Shown here: positions 55,178-64,000 of the stretch, piece after piece
Numbering within the stretch: position 1 is the stretch's first letter
Layout of the letters: each line of letters opens with the position of its first letter
Source: Lysinibacillus sphaericus
GTDB taxonomy: Bacteria; Bacillota; Bacilli; Bacillales_A; Planococcaceae
NCBI RefSeq assembly: GCF_002982115.1
Contig: NZ_CP019980.1
Location: 2,302,001 to 2,366,000, forward strand
Direction: 5' to 3'
DNA length: 64,000 bases
Notes under the pieces: model-generated
Databases searched by the model: none
Told to the model about the DNA's origin: nothing
What the model saw: the letters and a program-made list of their open reading frames with translations, nothing else
Position numbers and translations under genes: made by a program

Positions 55178-56355
55178 ATAATAAACAATGGACAGCTTCG
55201 ACAATCGTCGTTGTTGTCAGTATTTTTTTCGTCGCCCTCAATATGCGACCAGCTGTAACTAGCATAGGGCCACTATTTAATGTGTTAATGGAGTCTCTTC
55301 AAGTATCCAATACGCAAATGAGTTTATTAACATCCATTCCTGTCTTTTGTATGGGGCTTTTTGCACCAGTGGCTGTTCCGTTACAGCGACGTCTTGGTAC
55401 GAAGTTTGCGATTGCGCTACTATTAACAATTATTGCGTTAGCCAATGGACTCCGATTGTTACAAGAAAGCTATGTTTTGCTTGTGGTCACTAGTTTTGCT
55501 GCTGGTCTTGCAATCGCTATTATTGGGCCGATGTTAAATGCATTTATTAAAGAAAAATTTCCTAATCGTTTCGCAACGGTAGTTGGGGTATATTCTTTTG
55601 GCATCGGGACAGGTGCAACATTAAGTGCGGCATTAACGGTATCATTTTATAATGGGTTTCATAAAGATTGGACCATTGCCCTTGGTAGCTGGGCAGTGCT
55701 GGCTGTGCTTGCTCTTATAATTTGGTTGCTTGTTATCCCAAATCAGGTAGAGCAGTCGTCTGTACAAAAGGATGAGCGAACAAAGGAAACTGTACGTAAT
55801 CCGTGGAAAAGCAGCCGTGCGTGGACGATTTTACTTTATTTTGGTTTTCAAACATCGTTATTTTTCTCGATGATGTCTTGGTTAACGCCTATTTTACAAG
55901 ACAAAGGCTTAACACTCGTTGCTGCTAGTTCGATGTTAACTTTTCTGTCAATCGTTCAGATGATAGGGAATATTGTTGTCCCAATCCTAATGGAAAAATG
56001 GTCAAATCGTATTCGATGGCTATTGTCATTAGGAATCATCGGTGTCAGCGGGTTTGTACTTTTATGGTTCGGGACGGGCTGGCTATTATGGATTGGCGTT
56101 TTAATTATTGGGATTGTGCTAAGTGGGTTGTTTCCTATTGGTTTATTGTTACCATTGGATGAGGCACGCACGCATGAAGAGGCAAATAGCTGGTCATCAA
56201 TGGTCATGTCTGGTGGATTTATGATGAGCGCAATTATTCCTACACTAATCGGTTATTGTTATGATGTAACAGGCAACCATTCGTTTACCTTCGTTATCTT
56301 TTTGTTATTAATGTCTGGGATTATTGCTACAGCACTTGTATTAAGGAAGCAATAA
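55174..56355 (+). CDS. CynX/NimT-family MFS transporter
   Basis: 393 residues with 12 hydrophobic segments. N-terminal FVALNMRPAVTSIGPLF is the hallmark of the cyanate/2-nitroimidazole (CynX/NimT) subfamily, and GLFAPVAVPLQRRLG provides the TM2-3 loop motif. Internal symmetry is visible, with a central cytosolic loop around 190-215. Substrate unknown. The ATG lies 10-11 bases after AAAGG and overlaps the stop of the preceding short frame. Ends before a strong terminator. Confidence 0.88.
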   Translation: MNNKQWTASTIVVVVSIFFVALNMRPAVTSIGPLFNVLMESLQVSNTQMSLLTSIPVFCMGLFAPVAVPLQRRLGTKFAIALLLTIIALANGLRLLQESYVLLVVTSFAAGLAIAIIGPMLNAFIKEKFPNRFATVVGVYSFGIGTGATLSAALTVSFYNGFHKDWTIALGSWAVLAVLALIIWLLVIPNQVEQSSVQKDERTKETVRNPWKSSRAWTILLYFGFQTSLFFSMMSWLTPILQDKGLTLVAASSMLTFLSIVQMIGNIVVPILMEKWSNRIRWLLSLGIIGVSGFVLLWFGTGWLLWIGVLIIGIVLSGLFPIGLLLPLDEARTHEEANSWSSMVMSGGFMMSAIIPTLIGYCYDVTGNHSFTFVIFLLLMSGIIATALVLRKQ

Positions 56356-56394
56356 CTAGTATGTCTTATGCATGATGCACAAAGATAGAATGAA

Positions 56395-56440
56395 AAAGGC
56401 AGTAACGGCAAGCAAGTCTCCATGTCGTTACTGCCTTTGC
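56395..56440. terminator. terminator of the CynX-like gene
   Basis: A 13-bp stem AAAGGCAGTAACG / CGTTACTGCCTTT with an 18-base loop. Confidence 0.8.
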
Positions 56441-56641
56441 TCGTTTAAAGAGTGCTTCTTATAACATTTCGCAAAAATGTGACAAAATGCTATGTTTCTT
56501 TAAAATAAGTAGATAAATTATTATAAATACCTTTGATTTAATTAATATAAAACAATAATTATATTATGTAAACTTGAAACAAATGACGTCGTTGTTTATG
56601 ATAGTAAAGAAAGAAGTTCGATAGAAAGTATTGGTGAACAA

Positions 56642-57745
56642 ATGCGAAAAAAGATGCTTATCGTTGGAGCGGCAACCCTCCTGTTAACAGGCTGTGGCGA
56701 TCAATCCGTTGCGGAAATGTTTAACAAGGAAAAAACAGCAATTAAATCTGACAAACCCGTGGAGAAACAGGAGGAAAAGCTCATTCCAGAGGTGAAGGTT
56801 ATAGGGGAGAGCGCTATTGGTGCGGGTATTATTGTGAAGAAAGACCCTTCGATGCTCTATATTGTAACAAACGGAGCGTTGGTCGCATCAAAACCTACTG
56901 CCCTTGTGCAATTTAGTAACGATAAACTTGTAGAAGCTGATGTACGCTATATATCTACTGCTTATAATATTGCTATTTTACAAGTGAAGTATCCTGCGTC
57001 CGTCAATGTTCCAACTGTTTTCAATGGCAAGTTGGATCACTTAGCAGTGTATGTCGATGGCTTACCCCACACAATTAGCAGATATAGTGACAAGGTAGCT
57101 GCTTATTATATAGATGTAGACCAAGCTTTACCACCCGGTAGCCCTGTGATGGAGGCAGAAAATGGTCAAATAGTGGGCATTTATTTTAATCGACAGCAAC
57201 AGGGCGTTTCACAACCATACATATTGCCACTTCAAGATATAGTACAGTTACTTGATGAATGGATTACTGACGGCATGAAGGCAAAGGACCGTTTGTCTCA
57301 ATCTAAAAATTTGTATGCTTATAGTGAAGTCGGTGACAAAGAAGCGGTGCAAAAAATGCTTGAAAAATACGGGAAGAATATTTTTGCCTATAATGAGGAC
57401 GAGGTAAAAATATTTATTGATACATTTCATGAGCATTTAAAGGCGGCTGTGGGGATTAATGATGCCAGTGTGATGCAGTCTGTTACTGGTGCAGAGGATT
57501 TACAGCATACGCTTGAAGATATGGTTGCTTATTATGCGTCCAAGCAAGCCAAAATCCATTTTTCTAATACGACGATTAAACGGATAGAGAAAGTAGGGCA
57601 AAATATTATTGTGCGTGCAAAAACGGAATACGTGCTGACCAATTCAGCGGGACAGGAAGCACTTGCACATTCCATCATGACCTATGAGATTTTCAAAAAT
57701 GATCAAGGCGATTACAAACTAATACGCCTTACAGCAGAGGAGTGA
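56642..57745 (+). CDS. lipoprotein with degenerate trypsin-like domain (pseudo-protease)
   Basis: 367 residues. Signal MRKKMLIVGAATLLLTG with lipobox LTGC (Cys18). Residues 50-215 follow the HtrA-like layout GAGIIVKKD ... YIVTNGALV ... AYNIAILQV ... LPPGSPVM, but all three catalytic positions are changed: His to Ala79, Asp to Asn109, Ser to Pro165. So it cannot be a serine protease and is likely a binding or scaffold protein. The C-terminal 140 residues form a separate alpha/beta domain (HSIMTYEIFKND, IRLTAEE end). Its stop overlaps the recQ start region. Confidence 0.85.
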   Translation: MRKKMLIVGAATLLLTGCGDQSVAEMFNKEKTAIKSDKPVEKQEEKLIPEVKVIGESAIGAGIIVKKDPSMLYIVTNGALVASKPTALVQFSNDKLVEADVRYISTAYNIAILQVKYPASVNVPTVFNGKLDHLAVYVDGLPHTISRYSDKVAAYYIDVDQALPPGSPVMEAENGQIVGIYFNRQQQGVSQPYILPLQDIVQLLDEWITDGMKAKDRLSQSKNLYAYSEVGDKEAVQKMLEKYGKNIFAYNEDEVKIFIDTFHEHLKAAVGINDASVMQSVTGAEDLQHTLEDMVAYYASKQAKIHFSNTTIKRIEKVGQNIIVRAKTEYVLTNSAGQEALAHSIMTYEIFKNDQGDYKLIRLTAEE

Positions 57746-57753
57746 GAAAGAGA

Positions 57754-59517
57754 ATGGAGCAAGCAAGACAAATGCTACAGCACCACTTTGGTTACGATTC
57801 GTTTCGCACCGGACAAGCGCAAATTATTGAACAAACATTAAGTGGACAGTCGAGCCTTTGCGTGATGCCGACAGGTGGAGGAAAATCGATATGCTATCAA
57901 ATTCCGGCATTAATGCTTGAGGGTTTAACGATTGTGATTTCACCGTTAATTTCCCTTATGCAAGATCAAGTCGAGTCGTTGCGAGCAGCGAATATACCGG
58001 CAGCTTATATCAATAGTACATTATCAGCACAAGAAGTGGATGAAACGATGCAGCTAGCGAGTGGAGGTTATTTGAAGCTGCTCTATATTGCACCGGAAAG
58101 ATTAGAAAGTGCTACCTTTTTACAAGCATTATCACAATTATATGTACCATTGCTAGCTGTAGATGAGGCGCATTGTATTTCGCAGTGGGGACATGATTTT
58201 CGCCCCAGCTATCGCGCCATTCAAAAACTGTTTACATTATGGGCTCAACAACCGACTGTGCTTGCCTTAACTGCTACAGCAACTCCTGCCGTCTGTGAGG
58301 ATATCCGTCAATTATTATCGATTGACGAAAAGGCAACACTCATTACAGGCTTTGAACGTGAAAACTTAGCTTTTACGGTGTTAATCGGTGAAAATAAAGA
58401 GCGCTATATTAAAAATTATATTGAAAAAAATAAATCGGAAGTCGGCATTATTTATGCGGCGACACGTAAATCAGTCGACGCATTGTATGACTTACTGACA
58501 CGTGCGGGTGTGTCGGTCGCAAAATATCATGCAGGACTGTCAGAGAACTTGCGTATGGCTGAACAAGAACGATTTTTAAAAGATGAGGCGCGCATTATGA
58601 TTGCAACCAATGCGTTTGGTATGGGAATAGATAAAAGTAATGTTCGCTTTGTCATTCATTATCAAATGCCACGGAATATGGAAAGTTATTATCAAGAAGC
58701 GGGACGCGCAGGGCGTGATGGCCTGCCAAGTGCTTGTATTTTGCTCTACGCTTCAGGGGATGTACAAACACAACGTTTTTTAATTGAGCAGACACGTGAT
58801 GAAGCGCGTATCGCACAGGAATTAGAAAAATTACAAACGATGGTCGATTACTGTCATACAGAGGGCTGCCTACAAAATGCGATACTAACATATTTCGGTG
58901 AACAGGCAGGTGCACCATGTAAACGTTGCAGTAATTGTCAAGATAACCGCGAAGTAAAAGATGTCACGGAAGACGCACAAAAGGTATTAGCTTGTGTTGT
59001 AAGAATGGGACAAAAATTTGGCAAAACAATGGTCGCGCAAGTATTAATTGGCTCCAAAAATCAAAAAGTCCTTGAATTTGGATTTTCTAGACTTTCAACC
59101 TATGGCATTTTAAAAGGGCAATCTTCGAAGGAGGTTTCTAACTTTATCGAATTTTTAATTGCGGAAGGATTATTAGCTGTTAAGCATGGCACATTTCCAA
59201 CGATTTACGTATCGGAGGAAGGGAAATCTGTTTTGTTAGGCAAGCGAACAGTTATGCGAAAACAAGCCGTGACAGTTCGACTACTTGCAGACAATGATCC
59301 ATTATTTGAACACTTACGCATATTACGCAAAGAGATTGCCGATGAAGAAAAGGTACCACCATTCGTCGTGTTCTCTGATAAAACATTGCGTGAATTATGC
59401 GATAAAAAGCCTTCAGAGCTGGAAGGGCTCAGACAAGTGAGTGGTATTGGTGAAGTGAAATTCGAGAAGTATGGCAAGCGTTTCTTTGATGCAATGCAGT
59501 CATTTAGCTTAAAGTAA
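57754..59517 (+). CDS. recQ: ATP-dependent DNA helicase RecQ
   Basis: 587 residues from ATG 57754 (a GTG at 57742 in frame is possible; it overlaps the previous stop). 3'-5' superfamily 2 helicase: FRTGQAQII Q-motif, Walker A MPTGGGKSICYQ, DEAH in AVDEAHCISQWGHDFR, LTATATP, motif VI YYQEAGRAGRDG; RQC zinc site CLQN ... CKRCSNC; and an HRDC domain at the C-terminus (LRILRKEIADEEKVPPFVVF, in parts). Complete and ending at a strong terminator. Functions in replication-fork repair and recombination. Confidence 0.95.
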   Translation: MEQARQMLQHHFGYDSFRTGQAQIIEQTLSGQSSLCVMPTGGGKSICYQIPALMLEGLTIVISPLISLMQDQVESLRAANIPAAYINSTLSAQEVDETMQLASGGYLKLLYIAPERLESATFLQALSQLYVPLLAVDEAHCISQWGHDFRPSYRAIQKLFTLWAQQPTVLALTATATPAVCEDIRQLLSIDEKATLITGFERENLAFTVLIGENKERYIKNYIEKNKSEVGIIYAATRKSVDALYDLLTRAGVSVAKYHAGLSENLRMAEQERFLKDEARIMIATNAFGMGIDKSNVRFVIHYQMPRNMESYYQEAGRAGRDGLPSACILLYASGDVQTQRFLIEQTRDEARIAQELEKLQTMVDYCHTEGCLQNAILTYFGEQAGAPCKRCSNCQDNREVKDVTEDAQKVLACVVRMGQKFGKTMVAQVLIGSKNQKVLEFGFSRLSTYGILKGQSSKEVSNFIEFLIAEGLLAVKHGTFPTIYVSEEGKSVLLGKRTVMRKQAVTVRLLADNDPLFEHLRILRKEIADEEKVPPFVVFSDKTLRELCDKKPSELEGLRQVSGIGEVKFEKYGKRFFDAMQSFSLK

Positions 59518-59521
59518 TGAG

Positions 59522-59563
59522 AAAAGAATCCATCTAGTGTTTTTCACACGATGGATTCTTTTT
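59522..59563. terminator. terminator of recQ
   Basis: Stem AAAAGAATCCATC / GATGGATTCTTTT with a T-run; convergent with msrA, so possibly bidirectional. Confidence 0.88.
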
Positions 59564-59596
59564 GTCTGATTTAGGAAACTGTATTTTGAGAATCTA

Positions 59597-60118
59597 TTAT
59601 TTTTTCCAATGTTGCGCAATAAATTCATCACGTCCTGATACTGCTCGATCTTGTTTATAATGGTCTGGTTCTTTTTTGTAATAGTCTTGATGGTAATCTT
59701 CTGCTGGATAAAAGTGTTGAGCATCACGAATTGTGGTTACAATAGGTTTATCGAAGCGCCCGCTATTTGCAAGCTTTTCTTTTGATGCCTGCGCAATTCT
59801 TTTTTGTTCTTCGGAATAAGTAAAAATGGCCGTTGCATAGGATTCGCCTCTGTCCTGAAACTGACCGAAGGCATCTGTAGGGTCGATTTGCATCCAATAA
59901 ATATCAAGTAACTGTTCATAACTAAAAATAGAGGAATCAAATTCAATTTCGACTACTTCTAAATGGCCTGAGTTGCCTTTTTTAACGTCTTCATATGTTG
60001 GATTTTCTAAATGGCCACCCATATAGCCTGATGTAACCTTATGTATGCCGTCCCATTCTACAAATGGCTTCACCATACACCAAAAACAGCCGCCTGCAAA
60101 CGTCGCTTTTTCAATCAT
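59597..60118 (-). CDS. msrA: peptide methionine sulfoxide reductase MsrA
   Basis: 173 residues. Repairs the S epimer of methionine sulfoxide. Active-site GGCFWC (Cys11), then VEWDGIHKVTSGYMGGH, HLEVVEIEFD and DPTDAFGQFQDRGESYATAIF are all family signatures. No fused MsrB domain; msrB is not adjacent. Of three ATGs after AAAGG, the one at 60118 has the best spacing (nine bases). Confidence 0.95.
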   Translation of the reverse strand: MIEKATFAGGCFWCMVKPFVEWDGIHKVTSGYMGGHLENPTYEDVKKGNSGHLEVVEIEFDSSIFSYEQLLDIYWMQIDPTDAFGQFQDRGESYATAIFTYSEEQKRIAQASKEKLANSGRFDKPIVTTIRDAQHFYPAEDYHQDYYKKEPDHYKQDRAVSGRDEFIAQHWKK

Positions 60119-60292
60119 ATTCATCATCCTTTCTTTTGTGAAAATATTATAGCATTATTTTGTTCATTACTGGCAAATAGGGTGTAAAATAACGAATAGA
60201 TAGATGCTGATGAGGATAGTAGGAGAAAAATGAAACTTTCCTTACTTTCAATCGTTACATTAACTATAAAAAAATAGAGGAGTTATTTTGTT

Positions 60293-61243
60293 ATGGAAGA
60301 GCAAGACTATACAAGACGCTCGCAACGTCCTAAGAAACGTCGATTGCGTAAAGGGAGAGCACTGTTTACGTTCTTATTACTCTGTGTCATTGTCATTGCT
60401 GGATACAGCATTATGCAATATCGAAGTGGCTTGCAATTAGCTACAGACACGTTGGTACCCCAAGAAGACTTTAGTGGAGACGAAGTAAAGGACGATATTG
60501 AGAACTATTTATTATTAGGAATCGATACACGCGGTGAAGAGAAATCGCGAACAGATACAATGATGGTATTATCTTGGAATAAGAAAACAAACGATGTGAA
60601 ACTCGTATCATTTATGCGGGATATTTATGCAGACATTCCAGGCTATCAATCCTATAAACTAAACACGGCGTATTATTTAGGTGGTGTTCAACTGTTAAAA
60701 GACACATTAAGTAATATGTTTGGTTTACCAATTCATCATTACGCACTTGTCGATTTTAAAAATTTTGAATCACTTGTAGACATTTTAGCACCTAATGGTG
60801 TGGAAATGGATGTAGAAAAGGATATGTCTGAAAAAATTGGTGTTACCCTTACAAAAGGTACGCATAATCTAAATGGACAGGAATTGCTTGGCTATGCAAG
60901 ATTCCGCCATGATGCTGAAGGAGATTTTGGGCGTGTTGCTCGTCAGCAAAAAGTAATTGAAGCATTAAAAAATGAACTATTAGCACCGCAAAATCTATTG
61001 AATTTACCTAAATTCATCGGTGCCGCACAAGGCTATGTGACGACTGATTATTCGTCAGCAGGAGAAATCCAACAAGTTTTAAAAATGGTGTCTAAAGGGA
61101 AAGTATCGATAGAGAAAGCGACAATACCCATTGAAGGTAGCTATGATTTCCAAAACTTTAGCCATGCAGGATCTGCTATTGTGATTGATGAAAAGGCAAA
61201 CAAAGATTTTTTAAGTAAATTTTTAGGAATTTCCTTGGAGTGA
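60293..61243 (+). CDS. LytR-CpsA-Psr (LCP) family cell wall ligase
   Basis: 316 residues. Basic cytosolic N-terminus, one TM helix (about 24-42), then the extracellular LCP catalytic domain: LLLGIDTRGEEKSRTDTMMV, VSFMRDIYADIPG, KLNTAYYLGG, and the substrate Arg-containing GYARFRHDAEGDFGRVARQQ. LCP enzymes attach wall teichoic acid or other glycopolymers to peptidoglycan. Located in a run of single-gene units; which polymer it uses is unknown. GAGGAG precedes the ATG at long spacing. Confidence 0.93.
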   Translation: MEEQDYTRRSQRPKKRRLRKGRALFTFLLLCVIVIAGYSIMQYRSGLQLATDTLVPQEDFSGDEVKDDIENYLLLGIDTRGEEKSRTDTMMVLSWNKKTNDVKLVSFMRDIYADIPGYQSYKLNTAYYLGGVQLLKDTLSNMFGLPIHHYALVDFKNFESLVDILAPNGVEMDVEKDMSEKIGVTLTKGTHNLNGQELLGYARFRHDAEGDFGRVARQQKVIEALKNELLAPQNLLNLPKFIGAAQGYVTTDYSSAGEIQQVLKMVSKGKVSIEKATIPIEGSYDFQNFSHAGSAIVIDEKANKDFLSKFLGISLE

Positions 61244-61306
61244 TACTTCGCAAAAGCTAACATTATCCTGTAAAATATAGGTGAGCATTCGGATTGGGGT
61301 GAGTAG

Positions 61307-62506
61307 ATGAGTGAAAAAAGACCGAAGGAGCATTCAAACTTCTTTTCGACGAAGTTTATCCGCTTTTTAGGTGGTAAAAATTTATTATTTACGTTAATTA
61401 TTTTATTATTACTCGCATGTGTAATTTACATGTTTGGAAAAGTTTCCTTTATATTTACCCCGCTACAAGTATTATTTGAGGTTGTTATTTTACCAGGGGT
61501 ACTAGCCGTAATCGGGTATTATTTATTACGGCCATTATTAGGAATACTTGAAAAGTGGCGTATCCCAAGAATTTGGGGCATTTTAATTTTATATATTGGT
61601 GTAGTGGGCGTCATTACTTTACTTGTCGTGCTGGTCTATCCATTTTTACGAGATCAATTTACGAATTTAGCGCAGGAATTCCCTGTCTATTTTATGGCCC
61701 TAACACAAAATATAGTGGAATACTTAAATAACTCACGTGTTAATGAGTATTTAGCCAATATGGATTTTAATTATGAAAAAGTCGTGATGAATTTTACAAC
61801 AGATATTATTGAAACAGTAAAAGATACAGCGGCCAATTTAGCACAAGGTGTTGCAACAGGAATAACAGGTTTTCTTTCAACCTTAACAGGCATTATTTTA
61901 TCGCTTGTTACGGTACCATTTATATTATTTTATTTATTAAAAGATGGTGAGAAATTACCAAAATTTGTTATGAAAATATGTCCGCCTCGCATGCGTCCAG
62001 GTTTACATGATGTTTTACATGATATGGACAAGCAAATTAGTTCTTACATACAAGGGCAAATTTTAGTGTCAATGTGTATTGGTGCAATGGTCACAATTGG
62101 CTTCTTAATTATCGGCATGAAGTATGCATTGCTACTTGGTTTTTTAGCTATGATAACAAGTGTGGTCCCTTATTTAGGACCAGTCATTGCAATTACACCA
62201 GCAGCTATTATTGCGCTTGTTAATTCGCCATTTATGCTTGTTAAACTAGCCATCGTCTGGACGATAGTACAGTTAATAGAAGGGAAGTTCATTTCGCCAC
62301 AAATTATGGGGAAATCTTTGAGCATCCATCCCATTTCGATTATTTTCGTATTGCTAACAGCAGGTTCATTATTTGGTGTACCAGGTGTAATTTTAGGGAT
62401 TCCAGGCTATGCGATTTTAAAAGTACTCGTCACACATTTATTTAAGCTATTTAAGCAACGATATAATCGCTACGAAGATGAAGTAGTACAAAAATATGAT
62501 GTGTAA
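61307..62506 (+). CDS. AI-2E (PF01594) family transporter
   Basis: 399 residues with about eight TM segments: two near 25-85, one near 95-120, a long extracytoplasmic/cytoplasmic helical stretch (125-185), then helices from 190 on with PFILFYLLKDGEKLP, SYIQGQILVSMCIG, SVVPYLGPVIAITPAAI and VQLIEGKFISPQIMGKSLSIHP. These are the PF01594 hallmarks. Despite the name, most members move ions or unknown solutes. GGGGTGAG precedes the ATG. Ends at a strong terminator. Confidence 0.93.
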   Translation: MSEKRPKEHSNFFSTKFIRFLGGKNLLFTLIILLLLACVIYMFGKVSFIFTPLQVLFEVVILPGVLAVIGYYLLRPLLGILEKWRIPRIWGILILYIGVVGVITLLVVLVYPFLRDQFTNLAQEFPVYFMALTQNIVEYLNNSRVNEYLANMDFNYEKVVMNFTTDIIETVKDTAANLAQGVATGITGFLSTLTGIILSLVTVPFILFYLLKDGEKLPKFVMKICPPRMRPGLHDVLHDMDKQISSYIQGQILVSMCIGAMVTIGFLIIGMKYALLLGFLAMITSVVPYLGPVIAITPAAIIALVNSPFMLVKLAIVWTIVQLIEGKFISPQIMGKSLSIHPISIIFVLLTAGSLFGVPGVILGIPGYAILKVLVTHLFKLFKQRYNRYEDEVVQKYDV

Positions 62507-62507
62507 C

Positions 62508-62547
62508 AAAAAACAGCTACTGCGAGCATTCAGTAGCTGTTTTTTTA
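62508..62547. terminator. bidirectional terminator
   Basis: A 15-bp stem AAAAAACAGCTACTG / CAGTAGCTGTTTTTT. Confidence 0.92.
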
Positions 62548-62604
62548 ATGATATAAACAAAGCATGTAATAAGGATGCCTCCTGTTCACATGCTTCGTTA
62601 AATG

Positions 62605-63771
62605 TTAGGAGATGGAAACGTTTTTTAGACGATCTACTGCTTCTTGTAAAACCTCTTTTGGCTGAACAAGTGCCAGTCGTAGGTAGCCTTGTCCTGCTGT
62701 GCCAAACACTGTTCCCGGTACTGTTACAACACCAATTTGTTCAATTAGCTTAAATGCTAAATCTGTACAGTCAATATCGTACGGATATTTTGCCCATACG
62801 AACATACCACCATCTGAAGGGGCTGCATCCCAACCAAGCTCGCGTAAGCCATTCATTAACGTTTTGTGACGTACTGAGAATGTTGCACGTAAGTTCTCTG
62901 TAATTTCTTCCGCGTGGTCTAAAGCAACTACCGCTGCATCTTGAATTGGTTCAAAAATACCGAAGTCTAAATTCGATTTAAGTTGTTTTAAGACAGCAAT
63001 CATGTCAGCATTACCAGCAATATAGGCAATTCGTGTACCAGCTAGGCTGAAGCTTTTTGATAAAGAATTAATCTCCATCCCTACTTCTTTTGCACCTGGT
63101 GCCGCTAAAAAGCTTATCGGACCGTCACCAGTAAAGTAAAACTCTGAATACGCCGCATCATGAAGCACAATCACGTTATATTTTTTAGCAAAAGCAATGA
63201 CCTTTTCGAAATAGGCAAGAGAAGGCATAGCTGGTACAGGATTACCTGGTAGATTTAAGATAAGTAGCTTTGCCTTTTGTGCAACTTCTTCTGGCACTGC
63301 ATCTAAATCAGGCAAATAATCGTTTTCTGCTGTTTGCGGCATATAGTAGGGTGTAGCACCCGCTAGATGAATGCCTGCATCGTAAGCGACGTAAGCTGGA
63401 TTTGTTGAGAGAACGATGTCTCCTGGATCACAAAAGGCGATTGGTAAATGAACTAAGCCTTCTTGAGAGCCGATTGTTTGAATGATTTCAGTTGTAGGGT
63501 CTAAATCGACATTGCTACGACGTTTATAATAACGGCTAACTGCATCATAAAAACGTTGTGTGCCAGTTAATGTGTAGCCATATGATTCTGCCAAGCCCGC
63601 TCTGTATGATAAATGCTCACGGATTTTTGCATGTGGTGGAAGGTCAGGGCTCCCTAAACTTAAATCGATTAAAGACATACCTTTTGCTTGTTGTTGTTTA
63701 GCAAAGTGCTTTAAATCTCCGAAAATTGCTGGGGTAAATAGAGACATTTTTTTTGATGGTACGATTTTCAA
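62605..63771 (-). CDS. class I/II pyridoxal-phosphate aminotransferase
   Basis: 388 residues. Fold type I aminotransferase with the LL-diaminopimelate/aspartate aminotransferase-like N-terminus FGDLKHFAKQQQAKGMSLID; PLP site residues in NLPGNPVPA, LHDAAYSEF and the Schiff-base Lys in NSLSKSFSLAGTRIAY; and the carboxylate Arg in GYLRLALV. Start is a TTG at 63771, nine bases after AAGGAG; the longer frame to 63816 has no ribosome site. Substrate unknown; an aromatic-active enzyme could finish the 4-aminophenylalanine route, but this gene is 12 kb away and there is no evidence of linkage. Confidence 0.9.
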   Translation of the reverse strand: MKIVPSKKMSLFTPAIFGDLKHFAKQQQAKGMSLIDLSLGSPDLPPHAKIREHLSYRAGLAESYGYTLTGTQRFYDAVSRYYKRRSNVDLDPTTEIIQTIGSQEGLVHLPIAFCDPGDIVLSTNPAYVAYDAGIHLAGATPYYMPQTAENDYLPDLDAVPEEVAQKAKLLILNLPGNPVPAMPSLAYFEKVIAFAKKYNVIVLHDAAYSEFYFTGDGPISFLAAPGAKEVGMEINSLSKSFSLAGTRIAYIAGNADMIAVLKQLKSNLDFGIFEPIQDAAVVALDHAEEITENLRATFSVRHKTLMNGLRELGWDAAPSDGGMFVWAKYPYDIDCTDLAFKLIEQIGVVTVPGTVFGTAGQGYLRLALVQPKEVLQEAVDRLKNVSIS

Positions 63772-64000
63772 ACTAGTACACTCCTTATAGTTGTATAACA
63801 GAATAGTAGTACACATTTTATCATACTAAAGCACAGAAAGGGGAAGTTATTCTGAAAAAAGAATATATTCTTGTAATGGAGAAGATGCTTGCATAGACTA
63901 GCGGAAAAAATTAAGCTTAAATGAATGTATTTGCACAAAATAATTACGGGTAACGATGTTAAATGATAGTAGCGATACATTTCTGCTATTATTAAGCAAG

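Noticed and set aside
62496..62753. 85-codon plus-strand frame over the terminator and aminotransferase end
   Set aside because: Runs through a strong terminator and antisense to a conserved enzyme.

Overview
The window is 64 kb of a low-GC Gram-positive chromosome. The gene content (odhAB, an xpaC-yaaN type pair, a Bacillales TPP/lysine/T-box riboswitch set, a short CspA-family cold shock gene, a thiO-thiS-thiG-thiF order and a comQXPA locus) points to the Bacillales. By overall resemblance I would guess a Lysinibacillus-like member of the Planococcaceae/Bacillaceae; the genus is inference. Many starts are TTG or GTG, and they are chosen here from the Shine-Dalgarno position. No tRNA, rRNA or CRISPR array was seen.

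Layout. 1-6.2 kb: 3' part of murG, a GNAT acetyltransferase, a PAS-GGDEF diguanylate cyclase and an ArlRS-like two-component system. 6.4-10.6 kb: odhA-odhB of the 2-oxoglutarate dehydrogenase complex. 10.9-13.9 kb: a lysine riboswitch in front of a three-gene amino-acid ABC importer, which should therefore carry lysine. 14-28 kb: mostly housekeeping and conserved genes (TelA/XpaC pair, a soluble chemoreceptor, cold-shock gene with a long hairpin leader, DUF2089 operon, membrane-anchored HtrA-like protease, LD-carboxypeptidase, DinB-like protein, ABC-F protein, HEAT-repeat protein), plus an unlisted 31-residue membrane peptide gene and an integrase relic. 28.4-32.6 kb: two TPP riboswitches in tandem, separated by a sequence that looks like the right end of an IS200/IS605-type element, then tenI, a decayed thiO, thiS, thiG, thiF and an acyl-CoA synthetase relic. 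33-37.9 kb: a two-component system plus ABC transporter cassette. 38-38.6 kb: a small caspase/CHAT-like protein.

The most interesting part is 38.7-52.3 kb. On the minus strand lies a complete comQ-comX-comP-comA quorum-sensing locus; its pheromone gene comX (53 codons, 42016-42177) ends in a Trp-containing tail. Divergently transcribed from comQ is an operon encoding a FAD amine/amino-acid oxidase, an NPPY-type (PrmC-like) methyltransferase, a chorismate mutase-like protein, a glutamine amidotransferase, a chorismate-amination enzyme with the PIKGT lysine of aminodeoxychorismate synthase, a prephenate-dehydrogenase-like enzyme, a 14-TM exporter and an aromatic amino acid decarboxylase. The core four are the PapA(two subunits)/PapB/PapC set that makes 4-amino-phenylalanine in chloramphenicol and pristinamycin producers. 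The intergenic region holds TTTCGG-N4-CCGAAA plus a third TTTCGG half-site just upstream of a -35 box, the architecture of a ComA operator. The proposal is a pheromone-controlled gene cluster for a small aryl-amine derived from 4-aminophenylalanine.

53-64 kb: a T-box controlled argS, a CynX-type MFS transporter, a lipoprotein pseudo-protease coupled to recQ, msrA, an LCP-family cell-wall ligase, an AI-2E family membrane protein and a class I aminotransferase.
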